A stretch of DNA of 64,000 nt from Sphingobacteriaceae bacterium. Lineage in GTDB: Bacteria > Bacteroidota > Bacteroidia > B-17B0 > Aurantibacillaceae. Positions 50,720 through 60,675 of this stretch are shown piece by piece. The stretch is from assembly GCA_002319075.1 (NCBI GenBank), contig NVQB01000001.1, forward strand, positions 2,790,001 through 2,854,000, given 5' to 3'. Below the pieces are notes generated by a model. That model searched no databases, was not told the origin of the DNA, and was given only the letters and a program-made list of their open reading frames with translations. The translations under genes and the position numbers were made by a program. The first letter of the stretch is position 1. Every line of letters starts with the position of its first letter.

Positions 50720-51337
50720 GTGAAAAATATTCTTCTCATACAGCCCAACGCGGTTTTAAGAAAGATCTATCCCCGTGCTGTCTGGAGCATGGATAGAGCA
50801 GAGAAGACAGTCTACCTGACATTTGACGATGGCCCCATTCCCCACCTGACCGAGTGGGTTCTGGACGAACTTGCAAAATTTGGCGTAAAAGCCACTTTCT
50901 TTTGTGTGGGTGCCAACATTCTTAAAAATCCGGAGGTTTTTGAACGTGTAAAAAGTGAAGGCCATGTAGTTGCTAATCATACCATGTTTCATACAAAAGG
51001 ATTTAAAAATACAGTTGGTGATTACGTGCGTGAAGTAGAAGAGTGTAAAAAATTAGTCAGTTCTAATTTGTTTCGTCCGCCTTACGGTCAGTTAAAGCGG
51101 GGACAGTATAAAGCCCTGATGGAGCGTGGTTACAGGATTATCCTATGGGACGTAATCAGCTACGATTTCGAGAAAATTTCCAGGGATGAATGCGCGAAAA
51201 ATGTTCTGAATAATGCAAAGAACGGAAGCATTGTTTTATTTCACGATAATATAAAGGCGGAAGAAAACATGAAATATGCTCTTCCACTGTTCTTACAAAC
51301 GTTTTTAGAAAAAGGATTTTTGTTTAAGACTCTTTAG
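50720..51337 (+). CDS. Polysaccharide deacetylase family protein
   Basis: 205 residues from GTG 50720. NodB domain: catalytic Asp in VYLTFDDGPIPHLTEWV, metal His pair in VVANHTMFH, the RPPYGQL motif, and the final His in SIVLFHDNIKAEENM. It removes acetyl groups from a cell-wall or exopolysaccharide substrate. No signal peptide is seen, so it may work on a cytosolic or unanchored substrate, or the start may be wrong. The preceding terminator ends 6 bp before the GTG, so its promoter would have to overlap that region. Confidence 0.9.
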   Translation: MKNILLIQPNAVLRKIYPRAVWSMDRAEKTVYLTFDDGPIPHLTEWVLDELAKFGVKATFFCVGANILKNPEVFERVKSEGHVVANHTMFHTKGFKNTVGDYVREVEECKKLVSSNLFRPPYGQLKRGQYKALMERGYRIILWDVISYDFEKISRDECAKNVLNNAKNGSIVLFHDNIKAEENMKYALPLFLQTFLEKGFLFKTL

Positions 51338-51842
51338 AAATCTTCGCTTTGTAGAGCGGCACTGTGCTGCAGGGCTCTCCATACATAATGCTTTTGGCAA
51401 AAGGTTTTAAAAGTGTTGTTATCTGCACGTAGGCGTTGGTTGGAATATGTTTTTCACCACAGCCTTTAATTACAACACGTGCATCTTTATAAAGTACCGG
51501 GTCAATCGCTGCTAGTTTCTCGGCAAATAAAAGAGTTTCAATCTCTTCTGAATTAGCGAAAAGTACTTTTTTTGCGAAAGGTTCTAAAGCAAGTGTAATA
51601 AGCATGTACGCCCAGGTCGGAACAATGGCATCAGCGGTACAAACTATGCCAACAATTTTATCCTGATAATTACTCCAGTTGTTTGTTTTAATGAATTCGC
51701 GAAAATCTTTTTCTTTTACTATTTGTTCCATAAACAAATGAGGTTTAATATCAAAGATCACCCGCTCTCCTGCAATATAAAATTCCTCAAGATCAATACT
51801 TATAATTCCACTCCCTGCAACTTTATTAATAATTTCTTCCAT
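51324..51842 (-). CDS. DUF2480 family protein
   Basis: 172 residues, full length for DUF2480: an N-terminal NKVAGSGIISIDLEEFY, then LFMEQIVKEKDFREFI, GIVCTADAIVPTWAYMLI and CGEKHIPTNAYVQITTLLKP. No membrane segment. The family is largely restricted to Bacteroidota and has no known function. Overlaps the end of the deacetylase gene by 14 bp, convergent. Confidence 0.92.
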   Translation of the reverse strand: MEEIINKVAGSGIISIDLEEFYIAGERVIFDIKPHLFMEQIVKEKDFREFIKTNNWSNYQDKIVGIVCTADAIVPTWAYMLITLALEPFAKKVLFANSEEIETLLFAEKLAAIDPVLYKDARVVIKGCGEKHIPTNAYVQITTLLKPFAKSIMYGEPCSTVPLYKAKISKES

Positions 51843-52158
51843 CGCTAATGAGCTAATAGCCCATTTAAAATTACAGATTTATCAGTCACTTTGTGAATAC
51901 AACAAATTATAAAAAAGACTAATTTTCTTTTGTTCGTTAAAAACGAGGGTTAACTTTAAGTTAAAAAATTGATGACATTTCGACGAATGGGTGATAAACG
52001 ACGTTGATTTGTATTTGAACGACCGCCGGTTAAAAACTCAGTGCTAACACGGGCTTTATACTACCCTCAAGGTGGTATTTTTAAGGGTTAATTGGCTTTT
52101 AGAGTCTGAGAATAAAATATATTTTAGTACTTTAGATGGCCCAAGAAAAACAAACTAG
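51843..52158. other. Intergenic region, divergent, 316 bp
   Basis: Separates the divergent DUF2480 gene and the solute-binding protein gene. AT-rich, with no frame of credible length. TATATTTT and TACTTTAG occur near 52115-52135 and may form the plus-strand promoter. ACCGCC near 52022 and ACCCTC near 52064 do not fit the RCCK register. No structured RNA is evident. Confidence 0.45.
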
Positions 52159-52965
52159 TTGAGAAATTTTTACGTAATAATTATACTTTTTTTATCCTTA
52201 AGCTCTTTAGCGCAGAGCCCGGATACTCTGCGTATAAATTATTTTACTCAAACTCCTTTTGCCTATACAGAAGCTTCTATAGTAAAGGGAATTGAAATAG
52301 ACATTGTTAGCGAATACATCCTTTGGCTCAAAAGCAAAAAGAAAATGAACATCTACATGAAACATGTAGCCTTCGACGATTTCGATTCTTTCTATGCGAG
52401 CACTAAAAAGGGAGATAAAAATACATTGGGATTAGGGTCTTTAACTATAAGCCAGGACCGGGCAATGGAAGTTGATTTTTCAGCTCCGTATTTAAAAAAT
52501 GTGGCTTTTTGCGTAACAAACGGTCACGCACCCGACGTAAAATCAAAATCTGCGGATGAAATTCTAAGATCTCTCGGGAGCATGAATGCTCTGACAATCA
52601 ACAATACTTCTTTAAATAAATACATTGTTGAGTTAAAGAAAAATTATATCCAGGATCTAAAAATTTCTTACAAAACTGATGAGATCAAAATTCTGGATGA
52701 GATTTCCAAAAATGTTTTGTGCTTTGGATACGTGGATGCGGTAGGTTTTTGGTTTTACCTAAAAAATAATCCGGGTAAATTCTTAAAAATGCAAAAGATT
52801 CTGAATCAGTCGAAAGAGGAGTTAGGCCTTATTATGCCGAAGGGCAGTGCGCACAAAGCATTATTTAATGAGTTTTTCGCCACTTTTAAAGTATCACCTG
52901 CTTATCGCGGAATTCTCGAAAGATACCTTGGGGCCTACATGACCCAGAACATGGCTATCAATTAA
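52159..52965 (+). CDS. Periplasmic solute-binding protein family 3-like
   Basis: 268 residues from a TTG start. A signal peptide (IIILFLSLSSLAQ) precedes a type II periplasmic-binding fold: RINYFTQTPFAYTEASIVKG, GIEIDIVSEYILWLKSKK, GLGSLTISQDRAMEVDFSAPY and VDAVGFWFYLKNNPG. The SxxR...E pattern for amino-acid ligands is partly kept (TISQDRAMEVDFS). No permease or ATPase is adjacent, so it may be a lone sensor or a subunit of an unlinked transporter. Confidence 0.88.
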   Translation: MRNFYVIIILFLSLSSLAQSPDTLRINYFTQTPFAYTEASIVKGIEIDIVSEYILWLKSKKKMNIYMKHVAFDDFDSFYASTKKGDKNTLGLGSLTISQDRAMEVDFSAPYLKNVAFCVTNGHAPDVKSKSADEILRSLGSMNALTINNTSLNKYIVELKKNYIQDLKISYKTDEIKILDEISKNVLCFGYVDAVGFWFYLKNNPGKFLKMQKILNQSKEELGLIMPKGSAHKALFNEFFATFKVSPAYRGILERYLGAYMTQNMAIN

Positions 52966-53009
52966 TTACTGTCAAATCCTGCTTATTCTGTATCTTTACG
53001 CTTTCGAAA

Positions 53010-53588
53010 ATGATAGCAATTGACAAAACCCTGATCAGCGAGGATCTGCTGGATAAAAAATTCGTTTGTGATCTTAATGCCTGTAAAGGCGCTTGTTGTG
53101 TAGCCGGAGATAGTGGCGCGCCGCTGGATGAAGACGAGCTACCCATTTTAGATTCAATTCTTGACAAAGTGAAGCCCTACATGGTTAAAAAGGGAATCAA
53201 AGCTGTAGAAAAAAATGGTTCTTACGTTATCGACAGCGATGGCGACTATACAACTACATTGGTGAGCGAAGGTGCTGAGTGTGCTTTTGTTTATTTTGAT
53301 GAAACCAAAACTGCTAAATGTGCAATAGAAAAAGCGTATTATGATGGTGTAATTACCTGGAAAAAACCTATCAGTTGCCATTTATATCCTGTACGAATAA
53401 GCAAACATAAAAATTATGAGGCTGTAAATTACAGCAAATGGGATATATGTAAACCGGCATGCGAGTGCGGAAAAAAACTGGATGTGCCCGTTTACAAATT
53501 TTTGAAAGAACCATTAATTCGCAAATATGGAAAGGCCTGGTTTAAACAACTGGAAAAAAGCGCGGAGTTACATTTGAAAAAAGATTAA
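53010..53588 (+). CDS. DUF3109 Cys-rich protein
   Basis: 192 residues. The N-terminus has VCDLNACKGACCVAG, and there are later cysteines in GAECAFVYFDETKTAKCAIEK, SCHLYPVRI and WDICKPACECGKKL, the eight-cysteine pattern of DUF3109, related to the YkgJ Zn/Fe-S candidate family. It likely binds a metal or Fe-S centre, but the cofactor is unproved. It is 5 bp before the next gene, suggesting co-transcription. Confidence 0.93.
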   Translation: MIAIDKTLISEDLLDKKFVCDLNACKGACCVAGDSGAPLDEDELPILDSILDKVKPYMVKKGIKAVEKNGSYVIDSDGDYTTTLVSEGAECAFVYFDETKTAKCAIEKAYYDGVITWKKPISCHLYPVRISKHKNYEAVNYSKWDICKPACECGKKLDVPVYKFLKEPLIRKYGKAWFKQLEKSAELHLKKD

Positions 53589-53593
53589 AGAAT

Positions 53594-54523
53594 ATGAAGA
53601 TTTTAATTACCGGATCCAACGGTCTTTTAGGACAAAAATTAGTTTACAAACTTCGAAACAAAAGTGGTGTTGTGTGCATTGCTACTGCCAGAGGATCAAA
53701 TCGTCTTGTGCAGCAAGAAGGGTATACTTACGATTCACTCGACATTACAGATGAAAAGAATGTAAGAGACATTTTTTCTAAGTATTTACCGGATGTGATT
53801 ATTAACACGGCCGCGCAAACCAATGTAGATGCTTGCGAAACAGATAGAGAGGGTAGCTGGTTAATGAATGCTACAGCAGTAGACTACCAGGTAAAAGTCC
53901 TTGAACAACTTCAAAAGGAAAATAAAGACTACAAACCTCATTTTATACACCTGAGCACCGATTTTATTTTTGATGGAACACACGGACCATTAGATGAGAA
54001 TGAAAAACCAAATCCTTTAAGTTATTATGCTGAAGGAAAACTGGAAGCGGAAAAAATTGTGCAGGCCTCAAGTCTCGATTGGGCCATTGCCCGCACAGTG
54101 CTTGTATACGGTATTGTAGATAATATGAGTCGCAGTAACATTGTGCTTTGGGTGAAATCTAATCTGGAGCAGGGTAAGGTTATAAATGTGGTAGACGATC
54201 AGTTCCGTACACCAACACTGGCTGAAGATCTGGCAGATGGTTGTATTCTTATTGCTGAGAAACGTGCCAAAGGAATTTATAATATCTCAGGAAAAAACTT
54301 TTATAGCATCTTAGAACTGGCAACCGTAGTAGCAGATTATTACGGCCTTGACAAAAGCCTGATCAAGCCGAGCAAAAGCGCCGATATTAAACAACCGGCC
54401 AAACGTCCGCCAGTAACGGGATTTATTATCGATAAGGCAATTAACGATTTAGGATATAATCCGCACAGTTTTACCGAAGGTATTAAGATCCTGGAAGACC
54501 AAATCAATGCAATGGCTAAGTAA
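53594..54523 (+). CDS. RmlD-like NAD(P)-dependent reductase
   Basis: 309 residues. An extended SDR: the nucleotide-binding ITGSNGLLGQKLVYKL glycine motif, NTAAQTNVDACETDREGSW, STDFIFDGTHGPLDENEK, catalytic YxxxK as YYAEGKLEAE, and a C-terminal helix. It resembles dTDP-4-dehydrorhamnose reductase (RmlD), but no rmlABC genes are adjacent, so the sugar is not fixed. The downstream flippase gene suggests an envelope glycan role. Confidence 0.9.
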   Translation: MKILITGSNGLLGQKLVYKLRNKSGVVCIATARGSNRLVQQEGYTYDSLDITDEKNVRDIFSKYLPDVIINTAAQTNVDACETDREGSWLMNATAVDYQVKVLEQLQKENKDYKPHFIHLSTDFIFDGTHGPLDENEKPNPLSYYAEGKLEAEKIVQASSLDWAIARTVLVYGIVDNMSRSNIVLWVKSNLEQGKVINVVDDQFRTPTLAEDLADGCILIAEKRAKGIYNISGKNFYSILELATVVADYYGLDKSLIKPSKSADIKQPAKRPPVTGFIIDKAINDLGYNPHSFTEGIKILEDQINAMAK

Positions 54524-54614
54524 GACGCTTCTTTACAAGCTACGGTTGATATCTTAGTTGCTTGTAGAAGATGGTCAGAGTATATTTTCCTACTTTTAGT
54601 TTTATTAGTTAAAA

Positions 54615-56135
54615 GTGTCGAATCCATTAAAAAAGTTAGCAGGACAAACGGTCATTTATGGTCTGGGAACCATTCTGCCCCGCTTTCTGAATTATTTTCT
54701 TACGCCGATTTTAACGCGAGCTTTTTTACCTGCAGAGTATGGCATTCACTCTGAACTTTATTCTTACATCGCATTTTTAAACGTGCTCTTCACTTACGGC
54801 ATGGAGACCACTTTTTTTAATTTTAATTCGAGGCTCGAAAACAAACAAGAGGTTTACAATACTGCGCTGGTCACCCTTCTTTGTTCTTCAGTTATTTTTA
54901 GCTTGATCCTGATCTTATTTTCTTCTTTTATAGGAGAATATTTGTCAACACCTAACGCCACCTACACCTCCACATTTATCATGTGGTGTATTGGCACTAT
55001 GGCCTTCGACGCGATGATGAGTATTCCCTTTGCTAAATTACGTGCAGAAAATAAGGCTTTACGTTTTTCACTATTGAAATTATTTAATGTTGTCGTAAAT
55101 TTTGTATTGACAGTTTTTTTTATTTCCATTTGCAAGAAAGCATACGATGCTTGTGAAGATAATTTTTTCGCCAACCTTTATAAGCCTGAAATTGGAATTG
55201 GCTATTGCTTCCTTTCAAATTTCATTGCCAATGGCCTGACGTTATTATTGGTGAGTAATGAGTATCTAAGCATACGTTTTAAAATTAACAGGGAGCTTCT
55301 GACGGACATGTTAAAATATACCTGGCCTCTTATTATTCTTGGATTTGCGGGAATGATCAATGAAACACTCGACAGAATTATTCTCAAAAAATTAATGGTG
55401 GACAAAGCGGAAGCCCAGGTGGCTCAGGGCATTTACGGGGCTTGCTATAAAATCGCTATTTTAATGACCATTTTTGTGCAGGCATTTCGTTTTGCGGCCG
55501 AACCCTTCTTTTTTGGGAAAGCCAAAGAAAAAGACTCGAAAAAAACCTATGCCTTCGTCATGAAGTACTTTGTGATTTTCTGTCTGCTCTTGTTTTTGGG
55601 AACGCTAATGAATTTAGATTGGATCAAATTGCTAATTGCTGAGAATTACTGGGGCGGATTAAAAGTTGTTCCGATTTTACTTCTTGCCAATCTTTGTCTG
55701 GGCATTATGTATAATTTATCCATCTGGTATAAGTTGAGTGGTAAAACCAAATTCGGAGCAATTATTTCTGTTTCAGGGGCAGTGATTACTATTGTAATTA
55801 ATGTGATTTTTGTACCCACTTATTCTTATGTAGCCTGCGCATGGGCTACACTTGCTGCATACGGTGGAATGATGTGCCTTTCATATTTCCTGGGACAGAA
55901 ATATTTTCCCATAAAATATAATATTCGCGCCATGATGGTTTATAGTTTTATTACGCTTGCACTTTATCTTCTCTCTCGCACCTACAGCGACATGGAAAGC
56001 ACGTTTTTAAAAGTGGTCCTGAATAATTTGTTGATAGGTATATTTGTATGGGTGATTTATAAATTGGAGATTACTAATCTTAAAAAATTACAATCCAATG
56101 TCAACGTTAACGATCAAAGTCATAAACCAGTCTGA
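54615..56135 (+). CDS. Polysaccharide flippase (MATE/Wzx-like)
   Basis: 506 residues with about fourteen membrane helices and no soluble domain. The start is GTG 54615. An N-terminal [20 protein letters not shown] is typical of Bacteroidota Wzx-type lipid-linked glycan flippases. It would move undecaprenyl-linked oligosaccharide across the inner membrane. The C-terminus overlaps dut by 38 bp, so the two genes are coupled. The neighbours (RmlD-like, DUF3109) do not form a full O-antigen cluster. Confidence 0.92.
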   Translation: MSNPLKKLAGQTVIYGLGTILPRFLNYFLTPILTRAFLPAEYGIHSELYSYIAFLNVLFTYGMETTFFNFNSRLENKQEVYNTALVTLLCSSVIFSLILILFSSFIGEYLSTPNATYTSTFIMWCIGTMAFDAMMSIPFAKLRAENKALRFSLLKLFNVVVNFVLTVFFISICKKAYDACEDNFFANLYKPEIGIGYCFLSNFIANGLTLLLVSNEYLSIRFKINRELLTDMLKYTWPLIILGFAGMINETLDRIILKKLMVDKAEAQVAQGIYGACYKIAILMTIFVQAFRFAAEPFFFGKAKEKDSKKTYAFVMKYFVIFCLLLFLGTLMNLDWIKLLIAENYWGGLKVVPILLLANLCLGIMYNLSIWYKLSGKTKFGAIISVSGAVITIVINVIFVPTYSYVACAWATLAAYGGMMCLSYFLGQKYFPIKYNIRAMMVYSFITLALYLLSRTYSDMESTFLKVVLNNLLIGIFVWVIYKLEITNLKKLQSNVNVNDQSHKPV

Positions 56136-56541
56136 ACACGCGCTTCCTGAATACGCCACTGAACACGCAGCAGGGCTCGATCTCAAAGCAAATTTGAAAG
56201 AACCGGTCACCTTAAAACCTTTACAACGTCAACTTATATCTACCGGTTTGTTTATTGAACTACCTGTAGGGTTTGAGGCACAGATCCGTCCAAGAAGCGG
56301 GCTTGCCTACAAAAACGGAATTACCGTACTCAACTCTCCAGGCACCATTGACGCAGATTACAGAGGTGAAGTAAAAGTCCTTCTCGTTAATTTATCTGAT
56401 ACAGATTTTGTAATTAATAACGGCGAGAGAATCGCACAAATGGTTGTGGCAAAATACGAACAAATTGATTGGTACGTAGTTTCCGAACTAGAAGATTCGA
56501 AAAGAGGAGCAGGTGGATTTGGAAGTACAGGGAAGCAGTAA
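56098..56541 (+). CDS. dut: dUTP diphosphatase
   Basis: 147 residues, trimeric dUTPase. The five motifs are visible: motif 1 AAGLDLKA, motif 2 [12 protein letters not shown], motif 3 [14 protein letters not shown], motif 4 [10 protein letters not shown] and motif 5 [10 protein letters not shown]. It hydrolyses dUTP to dUMP. Overlaps the flippase gene by 38 bp, a rare neighbour for a nucleotide enzyme but clearly translated. Confidence 0.97.
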   Translation: MSTLTIKVINQSEHALPEYATEHAAGLDLKANLKEPVTLKPLQRQLISTGLFIELPVGFEAQIRPRSGLAYKNGITVLNSPGTIDADYRGEVKVLLVNLSDTDFVINNGERIAQMVVAKYEQIDWYVVSELEDSKRGAGGFGSTGKQ

Positions 56542-56574
56542 GCAGGTTTTAGGCGGCAGTAGGCAGTACTAAGC

Positions 56575-57270
56575 CTACCTGCAAAAGTTCTCACTTAGTT
56601 CTTCGGCAATCTGTGAACCAGCTGAAACCGCGCTGCGTATAGTTTCACAGGCTTTAGTCCTTTCTTTCTGATTTTGATAAATGTAGGCTAATCCAAAATA
56701 GGCATCGTAATTCTTTGGATCTAATTTTATGCTTTGTTCATAGTCTTTTTTTGCTTCTTCATAATTTCCGCTGAATTCGTACCAATAAGCGCGTGAATAA
56801 TAACCCATGGCAAAACTTGAGTCTACCGTTATACAAGCGCTAAGGTCATCTATCGCTGAAAGATAATTGTCAAGAAGGCCGTGTGCTATTGATCTATTAT
56901 AGCGGGCTTTCATATGTTGAGGATTTTGCATTATCAGCACAGTAAATTCATCAATACTGTTACCGTAATCTTCCTGGTTAAAATAAATAAGCGCGTTAAG
57001 GTAATGCACTTCATTAAAAGAGGGATACGTGTTCTGAATGTCTTTTGCGAGAAGTCTCGCACCTTTTATGTTTCCTTTTTTTAGGGTAAGAAGTCCTTTG
57101 TAGTAAAGCACGCTATCCATCTCATATTTTGCAAAGGAACAAGAGTCCAAAACGCGTTGCGAGCTTTTATAATCGTCATTTTGAAAGCTTGTCCTGAAAG
57201 AAATAAAGGGCGACTGGGCCTTCATTAGAATAGCAGAACTAAAAAAGATATAGAATATAAAAAACCGCAT
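56575..57270 (-). CDS. Secreted TPR protein
   Basis: 231 residues with a signal peptide (IFFSSAILMKAQ) and about five tetratricopeptide repeats (LNALIYFNQEDYGNSIDEF, ARYNRSIAHGLLDNYLSAID, GYYSRAYWYEFSGNYEEAKK, AYFGLAYIYQNQKERTKAC). It likely scaffolds protein contacts in the periplasm. It starts one base after the PorP/SprF gene's stop, so the two are an operon and probably functional partners in secretion or gliding. Confidence 0.88.
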   Translation of the reverse strand: MRFFIFYIFFSSAILMKAQSPFISFRTSFQNDDYKSSQRVLDSCSFAKYEMDSVLYYKGLLTLKKGNIKGARLLAKDIQNTYPSFNEVHYLNALIYFNQEDYGNSIDEFTVLIMQNPQHMKARYNRSIAHGLLDNYLSAIDDLSACITVDSSFAMGYYSRAYWYEFSGNYEEAKKDYEQSIKLDPKNYDAYFGLAYIYQNQKERTKACETIRSAVSAGSQIAEELSENFCR

Positions 57271-58230
57271 CTAATAATTTAAACTAGGACATTTTGCTAT
57301 GGAGTGCTTACTGGATGTGCGGGTACTCATGCCCACAGGTACAACACCAACCATTATTTCAAAACTGTTACCTGCCGCATAACGCATACTATTTAAGGGA
57401 TAAGAATACGCAAATCCTGCGGTAAGGTTTTCAAGAAAACGAATTTGAAAAATACCACTAAAAAAACTTGTATTGCGAATACCGGCGCCGAGTCCAACTC
57501 TATTTGCCAGATAAAACATGATATTCGCATCAACAATGGGAAGGCTTACAAGGGGCATATTTACAGCAACCGAAGGCATCATCAAAAGGTTATCGGTAAG
57601 GGTGATAAATCTTCCATATTCAAAATAAAGAGAAGGTCGGAGTTTAGAGGGACTGCCGATTTTACGGCCTTTAAAATCCTGGAGTTTGTAGATGCTTATT
57701 TGTCTGAGTGATAAACCCACATAATATTTTTTGTCTGAGAGCCTTGCGCCGGGAATGATATCAGGATAAACCCAAATAGAAGGCCTTGTTTTATTAACTG
57801 CAGGATCAAGAGGATCAAAACCTCCAAGGCTTCGTGTATATTGTCGAGCACCTGCGTATACGCCAAACGAAGCTACCATTCTTTTACGAATGAGGTAATG
57901 AACGGTGTAATTCCCATAAATGCCGATACTTCCAACTAAACCACTTTCGTCTGAATCATAATACAGACCTACGTTCTGCCAGCGCTTGTAACTTCTCTGT
58001 GGACGAATAGTGTAAGAAAAATTAACGAAGCTTTGTTTAGGGCCAGATTCTAAAGAGGCCCATTGCCGGTTGGTACCAAAGGAATAATAAATCTCTTTGT
58101 CGATGTCTGTTCCCGAAGCTGCAGGATTCATCCCTGCCTTATTAAAGGTATATTGGGTGAACATGATCGTTTGTTGCGCTTTAAAAAAAACGCAGGTAAA
58201 CACGATTACATATAAGAGTACGAGTTTCAT
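57271..58230 (-). CDS. PorP/SprF family outer-membrane protein
   Basis: 319 residues from ATG 58230; a longer frame to 58257 adds residues ahead of the signal sequence and overlaps pgeF. The signal peptide (LYVIVFTCVFFKAQ) is followed by the family's hallmark MFTQYTFNKAGMNPAASGTD, then beta-barrel strands and GVYAGARQYTRSLGG. PorP/SprF proteins anchor T9SS components or adhesins at the outer membrane. They are usually next to a T9SS-exported protein; here the partner is the TPR gene downstream. Confidence 0.94.
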   Translation of the reverse strand: MKLVLLYVIVFTCVFFKAQQTIMFTQYTFNKAGMNPAASGTDIDKEIYYSFGTNRQWASLESGPKQSFVNFSYTIRPQRSYKRWQNVGLYYDSDESGLVGSIGIYGNYTVHYLIRKRMVASFGVYAGARQYTRSLGGFDPLDPAVNKTRPSIWVYPDIIPGARLSDKKYYVGLSLRQISIYKLQDFKGRKIGSPSKLRPSLYFEYGRFITLTDNLLMMPSVAVNMPLVSLPIVDANIMFYLANRVGLGAGIRNTSFFSGIFQIRFLENLTAGFAYSYPLNSMRYAAGNSFEIMVGVVPVGMSTRTSSKHSIAKCPSLNY

Positions 58231-58232
58231 TT

Positions 58233-58937
58233 TCAGGACATGCTTATAACAGCCCACATTCGACCCGTTATGCCTTTATCTCTTCTATGACTAAAAAAAT
58301 CTTTTTCAAAAGTACAACGGTTCATGGTCCAGATATTTTCTTTTAAAATAGTATGCTGTAACAAGATAAAGAAATTAGCTTTAACCAGGTCAATTTTATT
58401 TCCGTTCCAGCAAGACTCCGGAAAGCCACTTTCCCGGAATTTCTGTATGACTTCAACCCCCACTTCAAAATTATCCTGGCAAATACCTTGTCCGATTGCA
58501 ACTTTGATATTTTCTGCTTTTGCACCGAGCGCAAGCATAGCATTCACGGTAGTTCCCGCAATTTTAGCTTGAGTGCCCCGCCATCCGGCATGTGCAGCGC
58601 CAATGACATTATTTATTTCGTCATAAAATAAAATGGGATAACAGTCGGCAATGCTGATAGCGAGTACAAGATCTTTTTGATTTGTAACAATCGCATCACC
58701 TTCTTGTGCTCCGGGTTGGGCCACGCATACATGATTACCATGTACTTGTTTCAGATAACAGAGTTTAGAATAAGAGAGATTTAACCCTTCAAGAGCCAGT
58801 TGCCTGTTCTTTGAAATGTTTTCAGGAAGATCCTGCGAACCACCCAGATTTAGTGAATCGTAGGGTGAAGGCGAAATTCCGCCATGGCGTGTTGAGAAGC
58901 CATGGACGCAATTTATCGCAGGAGACTTAATCCACAT
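58233..58937 (-). CDS. pgeF: Laccase-domain purine nucleoside phosphorylase family (PgeF/YfiH)
   Basis: 234 residues. The family's metal-binding residues are visible as His in KQVHGNHVCVA, Cys in ADCYPILF, and His in AHAGWRGTQAKIAG. The N-terminal GFSTRHGGISPSPYDSLNLG is typical. YfiH proteins were once called polyphenol oxidases; they now have reported purine nucleoside phosphorylase or UDP-MurNAc-L-Ala proofreading activity. It abuts pyk by one base, so is co-transcribed. Confidence 0.94.
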   Translation of the reverse strand: MWIKSPAINCVHGFSTRHGGISPSPYDSLNLGGSQDLPENISKNRQLALEGLNLSYSKLCYLKQVHGNHVCVAQPGAQEGDAIVTNQKDLVLAISIADCYPILFYDEINNVIGAAHAGWRGTQAKIAGTTVNAMLALGAKAENIKVAIGQGICQDNFEVGVEVIQKFRESGFPESCWNGNKIDLVKANFFILLQHTILKENIWTMNRCTFEKDFFSHRRDKGITGRMWAVISMS

Positions 58938-60364
58938 TAGCTGATATAACTAAGCTTCATCATATTGGTTCTGCCTTTTTCTTTCATTGGCATACTTGCA
59001 ATATTAATTACCAGGTCATCGTTTTTTACAAGACCGGCTTTTTTTATGAGATCCTTTAAATCGTCAATGGTCTGATCGGTACTCTCATATTTGTCGTAGT
59101 AATACCCACGAACGCCCCATACCAAACTCAGGGTAGTGAGCAATGAAAGATTATCAGTAAATATAAAAATAGGCGCTTTAGGACGGTGACTCGACAATTT
59201 GAATGCTGTATAACCACTATTGGTCATGCTTATTAAAGCTTGAGCTCCTGCATGATGAGCAAGTGAACAGGCATTATAACAAATACTATCGGTGATGTAG
59301 GTAATTGTTTTTATATGAGGCGTATGTTCTTTATAATAAATAGTATCCAACTCTTCCACTTCTGTAATAATTCTTGTCATCATTTCAATAACTTTCACAG
59401 GAAATTTTCCTACAGAAGTTTCGGCGCTTAACATTACGGCGTCAGCCCCATCCATTACAGCGTTTGCTACGTCGTTAACTTCCGCACGGGTTGGCGTATA
59501 ACTGGTAATCATACTTTCCATCATTTGTGTGGCGATAATTACGGGCTTTCCAATCTGGATACATTTATTAACGATCATTTTTTGTAACAAAGGAACGCGT
59601 TCCATCGGAAGCTCTACTCCCAGGTCTCCACGGGCTACCATGATGCCATCTGTAAGATCAATGATGTTATCGATTTCTTTAATGGCTTCCGGCTTTTCAA
59701 TTTTTGCGATTACTCTGGCGCGTTTGCCTTTGCTGCGAATAATTTCTTTTAATTCTACAATGTCTGTCACGCTTCTAACAAATGACAGGCCAATCCAGTC
59801 AAAATCCTGCTCTAAAGCAAAATCAAGATCGCGGAGATCTTTTATGGTTAAACAGGGTAAAGATATTTTTGTATTGGGAAGATTTACTCCTTTTTTTGAA
59901 GAGAGGTGTCCGCCCACTTTTATCCGGCATTTTACAAGGTCTTTGCCATTTGTTTCCAGAACTTCGAGGTGTAATTTTCCGTCATCGATCAAAACAATTT
60001 CACCTGTTTTTACGTCTTGCGGAAATTGAGGATAAGTGATGTAAATTAATTTGTCATCGCCTTCACATTCTTTGGTGGTAATTTCGATTAGTTCGCCTGT
60101 AACTAATTCGGCGCTGTTATTTTTTACTACCCCAATTCTTAATTTCGGACCCTGCAAATCGGCAAGTATTCCAACATGGCGATTTAATTTTTTGTTGAGT
60201 TCACGAATGTTTTTTACGTTGTGTAAAACAGCTTCATAATCACCATGAGAAAAGTTGATCCTGCAAATGTCCAGCCCCTCGTTAAACATTTGTTCCAGAA
60301 CATTAATGTCGGCAGTAGCTGGCCCCATGGTAGCTACAATTTTTGTACGGTTAAATTTTTTCAT
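58937..60364 (-). CDS. pyk: Pyruvate kinase
   Basis: 475 residues from ATG 60364; upstream in-frame Met at 60442 adds 26 residues outside the family. The N-terminal MKKFNRTKIVATMGPATAD, then CRINFSHGDYE, GPKLRIG, the catalytic Lys in ARVIAKIEKPEAIKEIDNII, and the ADP/K+ segment MVARGDLGVELPMERVP are all present. It converts phosphoenolpyruvate and ADP to pyruvate and ATP. It heads the pyk-pgeF operon. Confidence 0.98.
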   Translation of the reverse strand: MKKFNRTKIVATMGPATADINVLEQMFNEGLDICRINFSHGDYEAVLHNVKNIRELNKKLNRHVGILADLQGPKLRIGVVKNNSAELVTGELIEITTKECEGDDKLIYITYPQFPQDVKTGEIVLIDDGKLHLEVLETNGKDLVKCRIKVGGHLSSKKGVNLPNTKISLPCLTIKDLRDLDFALEQDFDWIGLSFVRSVTDIVELKEIIRSKGKRARVIAKIEKPEAIKEIDNIIDLTDGIMVARGDLGVELPMERVPLLQKMIVNKCIQIGKPVIIATQMMESMITSYTPTRAEVNDVANAVMDGADAVMLSAETSVGKFPVKVIEMMTRIITEVEELDTIYYKEHTPHIKTITYITDSICYNACSLAHHAGAQALISMTNSGYTAFKLSSHRPKAPIFIFTDNLSLLTTLSLVWGVRGYYYDKYESTDQTIDDLKDLIKKAGLVKNDDLVINIASMPMKEKGRTNMMKLSYIS

Positions 60365-60675
60365 ATCTCGTTTTAGTGTTGTCACCTGAATTCCAGCGAA
60401 CTCTTCGTTAGAAACCGTATTTTTTACCAGGGATGAGGGCAATACGGTTTTAAAGTCAGGTTATTACAAGCTCCTAAGGTAAAAAAAGGATTGAAGGATA
60501 AAAAGAAAGAAGCTTTATTTTATTGTGAGATTTAACGCAATCGTTGTAAAAGACAAAGAAAGAATACTTAAAGTTCGGGGTAAAATCTTCCTGTTCCAAA
60601 ATGCAGCCCATTCATAGAAAATAAAAAAGCCTACTCAGGTTTTGAGTAGACTTGATTTAAGTTTTTTACAAAGGC
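60365..60675. other. Intergenic region between pyk and transketolase C-subunit
   Basis: About 310 bp. It holds the pyk 5' leader on the minus strand and the terminator of the transketolase gene at 60629-60651. No open frame of credible length. Nothing else recognised. Confidence 0.5.
60629..60651 (-). terminator. Intrinsic terminator of transketolase C-subunit
   Basis: On the minus strand GTCTACTCA pairs with TGAGTAGGC, loop AAAACC or similar, then six T. Confidence 0.82.

Noticed and set aside
60365-60442. Extended N-terminus of pyruvate kinase
   Set aside because: Family similarity begins at MKKFNRTKIVATMGP; the preceding 26 residues are not typical of the enzyme.
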